From Rhodopirellula baltica SH 1 (GTDB lineage: Bacteria; Planctomycetota; Planctomycetia; Pirellulales; Pirellulaceae): a stretch of DNA of 64,000 nucleotides. The notes under the pieces are model-generated. The model made no database searches and was not told where the DNA came from. It worked only from the letters and a program-made list of their open reading frames with translations. The stretch covers positions 6,754,001 to 6,818,000 of the forward strand of contig NC_005027.1 of NCBI RefSeq assembly GCF_000196115.1. Direction: 5' to 3'. The translations under genes and the position numbers were made by a program. Of this stretch, positions 36,580 to 45,677 are shown piece after piece. Numbering within the stretch: the stretch's first letter is position 1; the number at the start of each line of letters is the position of its first letter.

Positions 36580-37866
36580 CTATTCGCCGCCACGCCCCGT
36601 CACGGGCACAACGACAGTTTGAGCGATGAGTCTTAGATCTTGGAACAAACCCAATTGGTCGATGTAACGAAGATCCATCCGCATCCAATCATCGAACGTC
36701 ACAGCCTTGGCCTTGTTGACTTGCCAAGTGCAGGTCAGTCCAGGGCGAACGTCGAGTCGTCGTCGGTGCCAACGTTCGCAGGCTCGGCTCTCATGCCATG
36801 GTAGTGGACGAGGTCCGACCAATGACATGTCGCCAGTCAACACATTAATCAGTTGGGGCAGTTCGTCCAAACAAGTCGCACGCAAAAAGTGCCCAACTTT
36901 GGTCACTCTGGGGTCGCGAGAAATCTTGAAAGCGGGCCCGTCGCGGTGGCTTTCAGCACGCAATTCCGCCTGGAATTTTTCCGCGTCGACGATCATCGTG
37001 CGAAGTTTCAGGATTGTGAACGGGCGGCCATTTTGTCCTTCTCGGGTTTGGCGAAAGAACACTGGGCCGCCGTCGGTCAGCTTGATTGCCGCCATGGCAC
37101 CCAAGATTGCAGGGCCGGCCAACACCAATCCGATGCCGGCTCCGACAACGTCGATTCCGCGTTTGAGCCACAACCCGGCTTGGCTGCTTTGTTGTTGTGA
37201 CCCGGCAAGAGTGATGTCGTCGATCGAGGACTGCACGCGGTTGTGGGACAACGTCGTCGGCTCGGTGGGAGCAGGTGATTCGGCGGCGGTGGATGCCAAG
37301 CGGACCCAGGCTTCTTCCGAATCCGCAGGGTCGTCTCTGCGGCGATCGTCGGCTCGGCGGTCCCCCGACGCATCCTGATTGTTTTCTTGGTCTTCGCCGA
37401 AGCCGTTCGGATCGTGCACCTGAAGATTCAGCCGGACTTCCAAGCCCGCGGCGGATGTCAGACGAGCCAAACGGTCCAGTACGGCACGGCCGCCCATTTC
37501 GGGAGTGTCGACCAGCAGCACACCATAACGAAACGTTGCAAGGATTCCCTTTTCGTCCGTGACGCGAAGGTTGCGAAGCAGCAAGTCGACGAGTTGGCGG
37601 TTTTGTTTGTTGGTGCTGCGGCGAGTCGATCCCGCCTTGGTGAGCAGTTCGACGGTCAGCAGACAGAAAGGAATTGAGCGGCGAGTGGCACGCAGTCGTT
37701 CGCGATTCAGCTCGCGGTCGAACTGGCGAGACGACAGCAGCAGCACGCGGCGTCGACCAAGCGAGGCTTCGTCCTTCCACCGCAGCAGGCTTTCGCGTCG
37801 TTCTTTCTTGAAAAATGAAAACAAAGTTGTTGTTCCTAGGTGCGTTTTTTTGCCCCGTCGAGTCAT
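36580..37866 (-). CDS. Polyprenyl-phosphate sugar-phosphate transferase with a degenerate GGDEF-like N-terminus
   Basis: 428 residues. The C-terminal ~210 residues are a bacterial sugar transferase (WcaJ/PglC type): KRGIDVVGAGIGLVLAGPAIL (the membrane helix), GGPVFFRQTREGQNGRPFTILKLRTM, LRATCLDELPQLINVLTGDMSLVGPRP and RPGLTCTWQV. It starts the repeat unit by moving a sugar-1-P to undecaprenyl phosphate. Instead of the usual four-helix N-terminus, residues ~25-145 resemble a GGDEF fold (RERLRATRRSIPFCLLTVEL; ATFRYGVLLVDTPEMGGRAVLDRL) without a GG[DE]EF motif. This reading is inference. It is the second gene of the operon, 61 bases after the Wzz-like gene. Confidence 0.85.
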   Translation of the reverse strand: MTRRGKKTHLGTTTLFSFFKKERRESLLRWKDEASLGRRRVLLLSSRQFDRELNRERLRATRRSIPFCLLTVELLTKAGSTRRSTNKQNRQLVDLLLRNLRVTDEKGILATFRYGVLLVDTPEMGGRAVLDRLARLTSAAGLEVRLNLQVHDPNGFGEDQENNQDASGDRRADDRRRDDPADSEEAWVRLASTAAESPAPTEPTTLSHNRVQSSIDDITLAGSQQQSSQAGLWLKRGIDVVGAGIGLVLAGPAILGAMAAIKLTDGGPVFFRQTREGQNGRPFTILKLRTMIVDAEKFQAELRAESHRDGPAFKISRDPRVTKVGHFLRATCLDELPQLINVLTGDMSLVGPRPLPWHESRACERWHRRRLDVRPGLTCTWQVNKAKAVTFDDWMRMDLRYIDQLGLFQDLRLIAQTVVVPVTGRGGE

Positions 37867-37927
37867 CCGTGAAAGGTTGTCTTGGTCTCTGCAATGCAGT
37901 CCTGCATCGCATCCAAATCAATCGCGA

Positions 37928-39742
37928 CTAGCGAGGCATGGGGGCGTTGAACGTGCCGGACGTTTCGTTCATGGCAACCGTGTTGCCTGTGGGCACGCCG
38001 GCAGTCACCGTCTCGTTCGATCGAATGTCTTCTTGTTCGTGCATCACATCGTCCAGGTCCGAGTCCGTACTGGTCGCAACATCGGCGGACTTTGTGCGTC
38101 GACGAGATTTGGCCGCTTTGTTACGCGAAATCTCTCCACGGGACCCGCCGGTTGAAGCGACCGGCGAATCTCGCAGGATCGCTTGTAGCAATCCAAGGCT
38201 CAGCCCGAGCAGCAAACCGACCACCGCGAGCAAGCCTCGCATTGGGCCAGACTGCTTTAAGTTCAACGTCGCGTCTTGAATGACGCTGACATCGGACATC
38301 TGCAAATCATCCAGAGCGGTATTCACGCGAGCTTCTTCCAATGATCGAGCGTGTTCGCGATAGGTTTCTTCCGCCAATTCGGCTTCCCAGGTCAGTTCAG
38401 CCAACCGGGTCGCGTCTCCGTTGAGACGTTGCAGGTCCAACTGCGTTGCTGCCAAACGCTCATTCACTGCATCGCGGCGACTCTTCAAGCCAACGGCTTT
38501 GGCGCGGACGGTTTGAAACTGAGTTTCGAGTTCTTGATAGACCGGATTGATCGCTTCACGGCGTTCTTCGCGATCTTCGCGTTCGGCGTCAGCAAGTTGA
38601 GCGCTCTGCTGCATTTTCTCTTGCAACAATTTGTAGCGTGGGTGATTGGGGCTGACGCGTGCCAGTTCTTCTCCGTCTTGGATTTGCACGTCATACAGTT
38701 GGCTTCGCATTTGATCACCGGCTGCGTTGGCGATGCCTAGCGTGACCTCGACAGGAACCCATTCTTTGGTTCCGTCGAGTTGACGACGAAGCTCTTCGGC
38801 TTGGCTGATCGCTTCGGCGAGTTCGCTGTCGGCCGTGTTCAGCTTCATTTCCAAATCGATGATTCGTTCACGCAGGGTTTCTTCTGCGGAGGCGGCGCTA
38901 AGCCAGCCCATCTCGTTGCGTGTTTCTTGCAAGGCTCGGCGAGTTGCCAAAGCAGTGTCGCGACTTTGCTTGGCGCGTTTTTCGAAGAAGGATTCCGAGC
39001 CGTCCACACTGTGAGCTTCCACGTGATAGCGACCGTATTCGTCCATCACGGCTTGCACGATGGATTGCACCAGCAACGGATCGTCGCCTTTGCCGGCAAC
39101 CGCAACGGTGTAGCCATTTTTCGCGATTTGGACGTTGATCGCTTTAGAGACTTTCTTGATCGCTTGTTCGCGATCCAATTGGCCCTTGTATTGTTCAGGC
39201 GACATTTCGCCGACCGTTTTACCGTCGGACTTAGGCAACCAAGCAACCAACTGGTGGTCTGATTGGAGAAAGGACTCGATGTCTTTGAGGCCCTGATCGA
39301 TCCAGGTTCGTGGTTGATTGATGTTTTCGACGCCGATGCGCTCCACCGCTCGTTCAGCGATTTCGCGACTGCCAATCATCTCGCCGATGCTGACAACTTC
39401 TGCGGTTCGGCTCTCTTGCATCGAGACCGATTGAGTTGCCTTTGTGGTTGGATCAACAGCGAGCGCGCCGCGACCCAGGCGGACGTACATCAGGCCTTCG
39501 CTTCGGTACTGGTTCGGCCAGACGATCAAAAGCGCGATGACCGCGATGGTCACCAGCACAGTGGTGAACACGATCGATGGCAAGCGGCGACGAAACGATC
39601 GAAGCACCTCGCCGGGAGTGACCATCGCCCACGATTCAGTGGGGGCCGAAGGCGACCAGTTGCCAGAGGGAAAATGAGACGAACTTCCGTTCATGCGACT
39701 TGCTGAACTGGTCGAGTTGGGGTCTGGTTGAGATCGGCTCAC
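37928..39742 (-). CDS. Wzz/GumC-like polysaccharide co-polymerase (chain-length determinant)
   Basis: 604 residues. The first transmembrane helix is near residue 57 (IVFTTVLVTIAVIALLIVWP) and the C-terminal one near residue 505 (GLLAVVGLLLGLSLGLLQA). Between them is a large coiled-coil periplasmic region (Q/E/K/A-rich, EKMQQSAQLADAEREDREER). After the first helix is YRSEGLMYVRLGRGA, the Wzz domain start. The C-terminal cytoplasmic tail is S/T/D-rich and has no Walker A/B, so there is no fused tyrosine kinase. It sets chain length in Wzx/Wzy export; no flippase or polymerase gene is in the window. It is first in the operon. Confidence 0.85.
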   Translation of the reverse strand: MSRSQPDPNSTSSASRMNGSSSHFPSGNWSPSAPTESWAMVTPGEVLRSFRRRLPSIVFTTVLVTIAVIALLIVWPNQYRSEGLMYVRLGRGALAVDPTTKATQSVSMQESRTAEVVSIGEMIGSREIAERAVERIGVENINQPRTWIDQGLKDIESFLQSDHQLVAWLPKSDGKTVGEMSPEQYKGQLDREQAIKKVSKAINVQIAKNGYTVAVAGKGDDPLLVQSIVQAVMDEYGRYHVEAHSVDGSESFFEKRAKQSRDTALATRRALQETRNEMGWLSAASAEETLRERIIDLEMKLNTADSELAEAISQAEELRRQLDGTKEWVPVEVTLGIANAAGDQMRSQLYDVQIQDGEELARVSPNHPRYKLLQEKMQQSAQLADAEREDREERREAINPVYQELETQFQTVRAKAVGLKSRRDAVNERLAATQLDLQRLNGDATRLAELTWEAELAEETYREHARSLEEARVNTALDDLQMSDVSVIQDATLNLKQSGPMRGLLAVVGLLLGLSLGLLQAILRDSPVASTGGSRGEISRNKAAKSRRRTKSADVATSTDSDLDDVMHEQEDIRSNETVTAGVPTGNTVAMNETSGTFNAPMPR

Positions 39743-40035
39743 CGGGCGGCTCCAGGCACATCAGGGGCAATGGGCGATCGTTGCAGTCCGCCCAACAGTC
39801 AATTTACCCACAACCAGCGCAAACCCCCGATTCCCTTCAGCACGCGCAGTCCTTTGTTTTGGTCGGGTATCTTGTTCAAGTTGTAGTTGCCCACTGGAAT
39901 TATGTGGGGTGGAATTTAGCCAAAATCGCGCAAAGTCTGGGCGGAATCCCCCAGTGAACGACTTTGGGCGTCGATTTTCACCCAACTGTCTTTTGGTTTT
40001 TTCAAGCCGTTTTCTCCCAAAAGTGTCCTGAACGC

Positions 40036-40791
40036 ATGTTCGCTCGTGTACTGGAACCCATCCCGGACGATTCCGCCGCTGATGCGGCCGCCTATCAAGC
40101 CATGGATCATCGACAGGTGAACACCACCTTTGTCAACGATCTGCTTTCTGGAGGGGGCGTTGGCCCGCGAGTGATCGATTTGGGGTGTGGCCCCGCCGGC
40201 ATCGCGTTGATGTTGGGTGAACGCTGGCGGGAACTCGAAGATGCAGGTGGTTTGTCGCAATCCAGCTTTGCCGAGGGGCAATTGCAGATCATGGCGGTCG
40301 ATTTCAGCGTCGACATGCTGGAACTAGCGAGCTTCGAAATTGAGCTCAACGGGATGCAGGATTTGGTTTGGCTTCAGCAAATCGATCTGACCGACCCCGA
40401 GAGCCTGCAGGAGGATTTGGCTCAAACCATCATCAGCAACACGGTTTTTCATCATCTGCCTGATCCAATCACCGGGATTCAGGTTGCGATGCGGGCACTC
40501 ATGCCCGGCGGGCGGATCTTCATTCGCGATTTGTTTCGGCCTGGCAGTGAAGACGAGGTGGAGCGGTTGGTGGAGGAGCACACCGATACTGACGTGGAAG
40601 TCGATGTCGCCCCGGAATATGCGCCTTCGCAGCTGCTACGGCAGTCATTGCTGGCATCGTTGACGTTGGAGGAGGCTCGCGAAATGGTTTCAGCCGTTGG
40701 GATTCCAGGGGAAGCAGTTCAAATGACGAGTGATCGACATTGGACGCTTGATTGGACCTCACCGGGCAATGGATCGGATTCCATCGGTTGA
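40036..40791 (+). CDS. SAM-dependent methyltransferase
   Basis: 251 residues from the ATG at 40036 (MFARVLEPIPDDS); a TTG at 39964 in the same frame adds 24 unconserved residues. The class I SAM motif I is VIDLGCGPAGIALMLGE, motif II is MAVDFSVDMLELA and the post-motif region is ISNTVFHHLPDPITGIQVAMRALMPGG. The substrate cannot be told from sequence. It is divergent from the exopolysaccharide operon and 153 bases ahead of thyA. Confidence 0.8.
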   Translation: MFARVLEPIPDDSAADAAAYQAMDHRQVNTTFVNDLLSGGGVGPRVIDLGCGPAGIALMLGERWRELEDAGGLSQSSFAEGQLQIMAVDFSVDMLELASFEIELNGMQDLVWLQQIDLTDPESLQEDLAQTIISNTVFHHLPDPITGIQVAMRALMPGGRIFIRDLFRPGSEDEVERLVEEHTDTDVEVDVAPEYAPSQLLRQSLLASLTLEEAREMVSAVGIPGEAVQMTSDRHWTLDWTSPGNGSDSIG

Positions 40792-40944
40792 GAAAACTGA
40801 ACGAGGCGGGTGTGAGGCGTTCCTTGGATCGCGTTGCCCTCGAACTTTCAAAAGTCGGATCCTCGATAGCGGCGTTGGCTGTTACCATTCAGAATCACCG
40901 GCGAAAGAAATTCGCCAGCCATTTCGGATCGACGCGAGACGCTC

Positions 40945-41739
40945 ATGCAAGGCTATTTGCAACTATTAGACGAAGTCCTGCATGACGGGATTGATCGAGA
41001 CGACCGGACGGGCGTCGGCACTCGCAGTCTGTTTGGACGCCAAATGCGGTTTGATTTGGCGGAGGGTTTTCCTCTGTTGACGACTAAGAAGCTGCATATC
41101 CGGTCGATTTTGCACGAATTGCTGTGGTTCCTTCGCGGGGACACCAACATCGGTTACCTAAAAGAGAACAAGGTTTCGATTTGGGACGAGTGGGCCGATG
41201 AGGCCGGCGATCTGGGCCCGGTCTACGGTCACCAATGGCGAAGCTGGGAAGGTGCCAACGGCGACACGGTCGACCAAATCGCTTGGGTCGAAAACGAAAT
41301 TCGCACCAACCCGAGATCACGCCGTTTGGTCGTTTCGGCTTGGAACGTGGCCGATGTGCCGAAGATGGCTTTGCCGCCGTGTCATTTGCTGTTTCAGTTT
41401 TATGTTTCTGGCGGACGGCTGTCTTGTCAGTTGTATCAACGCAGCGCGGATTTGTTTTTGGGAGTGCCGTTCAATATCGCCAGCTACGCGATGTTGACGT
41501 CGATGATGGCCCATGTCACGGGTCTGAAGCCGGGCGAATTTGTTCACACGCTTGGCGACGTTCATCTCTATAGCAACCACTTCGACCAAGCTCGCGAACA
41601 ACTCAGCCGAACGCCTCGGCCGTTGCCGACGTTTCATATCAAGCGAGACGTCGCATCGGTCACGGATTTCCAGTTCGATGATTTCGAGCTGACAAACTAC
41701 GACCCCCATCCCCACATCAAGGCTCCGGTGGCAGTTTAA
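40945..41739 (+). CDS. thyA: Thymidylate synthase
   Basis: 264 residues, the same length as the E. coli enzyme. It starts [25 protein letters not shown]. The nucleophile is C146 in [12 protein letters not shown], matching E. coli Cys146, followed by [21 protein letters not shown] (dUMP-binding) and [14 protein letters not shown]. It methylates dUMP to dTMP using methylene-tetrahydrofolate, producing dihydrofolate. The next gene, folA, recycles that dihydrofolate, only seven bases downstream. Confidence 0.97.
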   Translation: MQGYLQLLDEVLHDGIDRDDRTGVGTRSLFGRQMRFDLAEGFPLLTTKKLHIRSILHELLWFLRGDTNIGYLKENKVSIWDEWADEAGDLGPVYGHQWRSWEGANGDTVDQIAWVENEIRTNPRSRRLVVSAWNVADVPKMALPPCHLLFQFYVSGGRLSCQLYQRSADLFLGVPFNIASYAMLTSMMAHVTGLKPGEFVHTLGDVHLYSNHFDQAREQLSRTPRPLPTFHIKRDVASVTDFQFDDFELTNYDPHPHIKAPVAV

Positions 41740-41746
41740 ACGCGGT

Positions 41747-42424
41747 ATGAGTGAATTTAGCTCCCGCCCCGATTCCAGCCTGCCCGAGTCATCCGGTCAG
41801 ACGCCGGACCTTCCATCAGCCAGCCAGGTCGGTGAAATGCCGTCCGCTGGAGATTCGCCGAGCGAGATCGCGCGTTCATTGCGGAGTCGGGACCTGTTGC
41901 CTGCCGATCACGGCGTCGGATGCAGCATCACTGCCGTTGTTGCGGCAACCCCCAATGGAGTGATCGGAGACGACCAGGACATGCCTTGGCGACTGTCCTC
42001 TGATCTGAAGCGGTTCAAGAAGGCAACGATGGGCGGCGCCTTGATCATGGGTCGCAAAACATTCGAATCGATCGGCCGAGTGTTGCCGGGCCGGCAAACG
42101 ATTGTGTTGACACGGCAGGGCCATTGGCAATTCCCAGGCACGCAAACCGCTTCGGGAAAATCGGAGGCGATCGCATTGGCCGCCGATCGAAGGATCTTTG
42201 TTGTCGGTGGAGGCCAGATCTACCAGCAATGGTTTCCGCTGTGCACCGAATTGTGGTGGACTCGCGTTTGGGCGAACGTATCGGGCGACACGCGAGTCGA
42301 TCTGCCGTTGGATGAGTTTGAATTGGTCTCTCAAACCTCGTTTCCCGTGACCGCGAAGGACGACTATCCAACCGATTGGTTGCGGATGCGTCGTCGGGTG
42401 CCCAGATCCAGTCTGCCCAGCTGA
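41747..42424 (+). CDS. folA: Dihydrofolate reductase with N-terminal extension
   Basis: 225 residues. The DHFR core starts near residue 59 (CSITAVVAATPNGVIGDDQDMPW) after about 58 residues of S/P/D-rich, unstructured sequence not found in E. coli DHFR. Core motifs: RLSSDLKRFKKAT (acidic residue D86 corresponds to the catalytic Asp27), GGALIMGRKTFESIG, LPGRQTIVLTR and IFVVGGGQIYQQWFP. It reduces dihydrofolate to tetrahydrofolate with NADPH and is coupled to thyA by seven bases. The true start may be internal; no better ATG precedes the core. Confidence 0.95.
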   Translation: MSEFSSRPDSSLPESSGQTPDLPSASQVGEMPSAGDSPSEIARSLRSRDLLPADHGVGCSITAVVAATPNGVIGDDQDMPWRLSSDLKRFKKATMGGALIMGRKTFESIGRVLPGRQTIVLTRQGHWQFPGTQTASGKSEAIALAADRRIFVVGGGQIYQQWFPLCTELWWTRVWANVSGDTRVDLPLDEFELVSQTSFPVTAKDDYPTDWLRMRRRVPRSSLPS

Positions 42425-42761
42425 TCGAAACAACCACCTGATCGAAATAATCAGGCTGTATCGGGCGATTGTTTTTCCGGTTTTCAGCAGCGGACTTTTG
42501 TGTTCCACAGAGCAAGATTGGGTCCAAAAAGGGAGCAGGCAATGTGTCTAGCGGAGCAAACGGACGTTTCTCGGCGGTGAAAGCGACCGGTTCGAAAGAA
42601 AACTCAGATGAGATTGCAGATCGGGTTCGGGTGTCGCCGATGCATCCAATTCAACGTTGATTCCGGGCTCTGCTGGTAGTTTCGGGCAAACGTTGATGTG
42701 GTGATGTTAAAAGATGAAGACATCTCCGAAAAAAATTCCGGATTGCTTTTGTCGCTTCCAC

Positions 42762-42791
42762 TTGAGCAAAAAGGGGGCCGACTGCTATAGT
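42762..42791 (+). promoter_or_regulatory. Sigma-70-like promoter of the alpha ribosomal operon
   Basis: -35 TTGAGC (42762-42767), an 18-base spacer and -10 TATAGT (42786-42791), lying 112 bases before the rpsM ATG. Transcription would start near 42798, immediately before a structured leader. It is the best sigma-70 match in the window. Confidence 0.6.
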
Positions 42792-42799
42792 CCGCGATC

Positions 42800-42851
42800 C
42801 GCTGGCGAAGACGCTCTTGCGTTCCATCGCCATCCAGCGCTTCTGAAGCGC
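42800..42851 (+). promoter_or_regulatory. Structured leader of rpsM with two mutually exclusive stems
   Basis: CGCTGG at 42800-42805 pairs with CCAGCG at 42834-42839, with inner CGA/TCG and GACGC/GCGTT pairing. GCGCTTC (42837-42843) pairs with GAAGCGC (42845-42851). The two stems share bases 42837-42839, so they cannot both form fully. This could support autoregulation by a ribosomal protein, but no known leader motif was recognised. Confidence 0.4.
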
Positions 42852-42903
42852 GATAACGCACAGATAATCTAACATCCTTCGCAGCTGCTCTCGGAGTATC
42901 GCC

Positions 42904-43287
42904 ATGCCCCGTCTGATGGGCGTCGACATCCCCAACGACAAACAGATTCAATATTCGCTGACGTACCTGTACGGCCTTGGGCTGTACCGGGCTCGTGAGG
43001 TGTGTGAAAAATTGGGCATTGACCCAACTTCACCCGCCAGCGACATCAGCGATGAAGATGTAGGTCGCATCGCCGCCCTTCTTGAACGAGATTATCTCGT
43101 CGAAGGTCCGCTGCGTCGTCAAGTGACTCAAAACATCAGCCGCATGCGGGAGATCAAATCCTATCGCGGCATCCGGCACCGTGTCAGCTTGCCTGTTCGT
43201 GGGCAACGCACCAAGACCAATGCACGGACCCGCAAAGGGCCTCGTAAGACGGTCGCTGGTAAGAAGGGCGTCAAGGATCTGCGATAG
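42904..43287 (+). CDS. rpsM: 30S ribosomal protein S13
   Basis: 127 residues. It starts MPRLMGVDIPNDKQIQYSL and shows family segments LTYLYGLGLYRAREVCEKLG, SRMREIKSYRGIRHRVSLPVRGQRT and TRKGPRKTVAGKK. S13 lies in the head of the small subunit and contacts tRNA and the large subunit. First gene of the alpha operon here; rpmJ, often just before it, is missing from this position. GGAG lies upstream of the ATG. Confidence 0.97.
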   Translation: MPRLMGVDIPNDKQIQYSLTYLYGLGLYRAREVCEKLGIDPTSPASDISDEDVGRIAALLERDYLVEGPLRRQVTQNISRMREIKSYRGIRHRVSLPVRGQRTKTNARTRKGPRKTVAGKKGVKDLR

Positions 43288-43353
43288 TCGCAGGTTTGCC
43301 TTGATTCCAATTTCCTTCCTTCCCCCATTCATTGATCTGTTTGAGAAGTTTCG

Positions 43354-43737
43354 GTGGCAAAGACCAACAAGAAAAAACGCATCCGCAGAAACGTAAGCAA
43401 CGGTGTTGCTCACGTTCACGCGACTTTCAACAACACCACGGTGACCATCACGGACGCCAAGGGTGACACGTTGTGCTGGGCCAGTGCAGGAACCAGTGGA
43501 TTCAAGGGCAGCCGTAAAAGCACGCCTTTCGCTGGTCAGTGTGCTGCTCAACAGGCTGCTGAAAAAGCAACCAAGTTTGGTATGCGTGACGTCGAAGTTC
43601 GCGTCAAAGGACCTGGGTCCGGTCGCGAAAGTGCCATCACCGCGCTGCAAGCTGCTGGCTTGAACGTGAAATTGATCGAGGAAGTGACCCCCATCCCGCA
43701 CAACGGTTGCCGTCCTCGCAAGAAACGCCGCGTCTAA
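43354..43737 (+). CDS. rpsK: 30S ribosomal protein S11
   Basis: 127 residues with a GTG start at 43354. Family segments: [65 protein letters not shown] and the C-terminal [17 protein letters not shown]11 sits on the platform of the small subunit near the mRNA exit. It follows rpsM after 66 bases. Confidence 0.97.
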   Translation: MAKTNKKKRIRRNVSNGVAHVHATFNNTTVTITDAKGDTLCWASAGTSGFKGSRKSTPFAGQCAAQQAAEKATKFGMRDVEVRVKGPGSGRESAITALQAAGLNVKLIEEVTPIPHNGCRPRKKRRV

Positions 43738-43796
43738 TCCCGCTGACGCCGCTTCGTTTCTGATCAACCCCATTCCGCATCCATCAAAGGCCCAAC

Positions 43797-44792
43797 ATGA
43801 CCATGCACATCCGCTGGCGCGGCATGGAACTGCCCAGTTCGCTTGAAGTCGATCGTGACTCGCTGACCCAAACCTACGGCAAATTTTCTGCCGAGCCATT
43901 CGAGCGTGGTTTTGGTGCCAGCATTGGTAACAGCATGCGTCGCGTGCTGTTGAGCAGTTTGGTGGGTAGTGCCGTTACCCAAATCAAAATCCGTGGCGCT
44001 CAGCACGAGTTCACGACGATTCCAGGTGTTCTCGAAGATGTCACCGACATCGTCCTGAACGTGAAGTCGTTGATCGTCAACAGCAACACTGACTCGACTC
44101 GCGTGATCACTGTCGAACGCAACACCGCTGGTGTTGTGACCGGTGCTGATGTGCAAACCGACGCGGACGTTGAGATCATCAACAAAGATCACGTGATCTG
44201 CACGCTAACCGATGACGTTCCATTCATGATGGAAATGGTTGTCGAAACCGGTCGTGGATACGTTCCAAGCACCGAACACAGCAGTGTTGACCACGAGATC
44301 GGAATCATCCCGATCGATGCGGTCTTCAGCCCCATCGTTCGTGTTCGTTACGAAGTCGAAGCGACTCGTGTCGGTCAAAAGACCAACTACGATCGTTTGA
44401 ACCTCGAAATCTGGACCGACGGAACGATCAACCCCGAAATGGCGTTGACCGAAGCGGCCAAGATTCTCCGTAAACACCTCAACCCATTCGTGCAGTATCG
44501 CGAATTGGGACCAAGCATATTCTCCGCCGCCCGCGGTGGAGCTGGTTCGCCCGAAGCTCAGCTCGAAGCAAAGCTGAACATGACTCTTGCGGATCTGCGA
44601 TTGTCCGTTCGAGCGAACAATTGCTTGGAAAGCGAAAACATCATGACGGTTCGCGACCTTGTGCAGCGAACCGAAGATTCATTGTTGGAAGTTCGCAACT
44701 TTGGCGACACAACTCTCAACGAAGTTCGTGAAAAGCTATCGCAGTACGGATTGCACCTCGGCATGCGAGTGCCGAATCAACCCCTGTTCTAG
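43797..44792 (+). CDS. rpoA: RNA polymerase alpha subunit
   Basis: 331 residues. N-terminal domain: [40 protein letters not shown] and [21 protein letters not shown]-terminal domain (UP-element/activator contact): [22 protein letters not shown] and [19 protein letters not shown]. It dimerises to nucleate RNA polymerase assembly. It follows rpsK directly; rpsD, which lies between them in many bacteria, is absent. Confidence 0.97.
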   Translation: MTMHIRWRGMELPSSLEVDRDSLTQTYGKFSAEPFERGFGASIGNSMRRVLLSSLVGSAVTQIKIRGAQHEFTTIPGVLEDVTDIVLNVKSLIVNSNTDSTRVITVERNTAGVVTGADVQTDADVEIINKDHVICTLTDDVPFMMEMVVETGRGYVPSTEHSSVDHEIGIIPIDAVFSPIVRVRYEVEATRVGQKTNYDRLNLEIWTDGTINPEMALTEAAKILRKHLNPFVQYRELGPSIFSAARGGAGSPEAQLEAKLNMTLADLRLSVRANNCLESENIMTVRDLVQRTEDSLLEVRNFGDTTLNEVREKLSQYGLHLGMRVPNQPLF

Positions 44793-44877
44793 TCAGCAAC
44801 GCATTGCGTCAGCGATGCATGCCAACGACTTCTATTCACTTTCATTTCACTCCCATTCAATTTGACGGATTCGCGTC

Positions 44878-45510
44878 ATGCGTCACCGCCGCAAAGGCCG
44901 CGTTCTCGGCCGCTCTCCAGCTCACCGCAAAGCATTGATGCGGAACCTGTCCAGCGCCCTGTTCTTGACCGAACGTGACGCCAGCTTGGATGAAAATGCT
45001 CCGAAGGTCCCGGGTCGTATCATCACGACTTTGGAAAAGGCCAAGGAAGTTCGTCCATTGGTTGAGAAGTGCATCACGCTCGCAAAGCGTGCCCTGCCCG
45101 CTCTCGAAGAAGCCAAGAAGTACGAAACCTCGGCTGAACGTGGGTCGGACGAATACAAAAAATGGCGTAAGAGCGAACAGTGGACCCAATGGGCCGACGC
45201 TCGTGCTCCTTATGTCAACGCTCAACGTCGTGTTTTGCAGCTGATCGGTGATCGCGAAGCCGTTGCGGTTTTGTTTGATACGATTGCAGAACGCTTCACG
45301 GATCGTCCCGGTGGATACACCCGGATCATGCGTTTGGCAAAACCTCGCCTGGGCGATGGTGGTACTCGAGCGATTCTCGAATTGGTCGGCAAGAACGACC
45401 GCGTCACTCGTTCGGCTCAACGCCCTGCATTTGAACAAGATGCTCCCGAATCTGATTCGGCTCCGGAAGCGGAAGCCAAGACTGAAGAAGAAACCGCATC
45501 GGCTAACTGA
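44878..45510 (+). CDS. rplQ: 50S ribosomal protein L17 with internal insertion and acidic tail
   Basis: 210 residues against about 127 in E. coli. The core is clear: MRHRRKGRVLGRSPAHRKAL, FLTERDASL, PGRIITTLEKAKEVRPLVEK and RPGGYTRIMRLAKPRLGD. About 45 charged residues (ALPALEEAKKYETSAERG... to ...WADARAPYVNAQRRVLQ) are inserted after the ITLAKR segment, and an acidic, A/E-rich tail of about 30 residues ends the protein. L17 lies near the exit tunnel of the large subunit. Last gene of the alpha operon, followed by a strong terminator. Confidence 0.93.
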   Translation: MRHRRKGRVLGRSPAHRKALMRNLSSALFLTERDASLDENAPKVPGRIITTLEKAKEVRPLVEKCITLAKRALPALEEAKKYETSAERGSDEYKKWRKSEQWTQWADARAPYVNAQRRVLQLIGDREAVAVLFDTIAERFTDRPGGYTRIMRLAKPRLGDGGTRAILELVGKNDRVTRSAQRPAFEQDAPESDSAPEAEAKTEEETASAN

Positions 45511-45532
45511 GCCAGCGGCGAACGGAACAAAG

Positions 45533-45563
45533 AAGGCAGTCCAGTTTTGGACTGCCTTTTTTT
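45533..45563 (+). terminator. Rho-independent terminator of the alpha operon
   Basis: Perfect 11-base stem AAGGCAGTCCA / TGGACTGCCTT with a GTTT loop, running into seven T. It lies 22 bases after the rplQ stop. Confidence 0.92.
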
Positions 45564-45677
45564 ATGCGCGTTCACTTGGGTGCGAGCTCAGGAGGGATTA
45601 TTCTCCGAGGGTTGGGCGGGCGCGATCTGAGCGGCTTGTCCATTCTCGATGCCGATTTGGTCCCTTGAGGTGAACGC

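Larger units (their letters stand above)
42425..42903. other. Intergenic region ahead of the alpha operon
   Basis: 479 bases. No rpmJ (L36) or other reading frame was recognised. The right half holds the promoter (42762-42791) and the structured leader (42800-42851) described separately; the left half has no clear feature. Confidence 0.6.

Noticed and set aside
42425-42760. Possible rpmJ (L36) before rpsM
   Set aside because: No short frame with the K-V-R-x-S start and C-x-x-C pattern of L36 was found on the plus strand.
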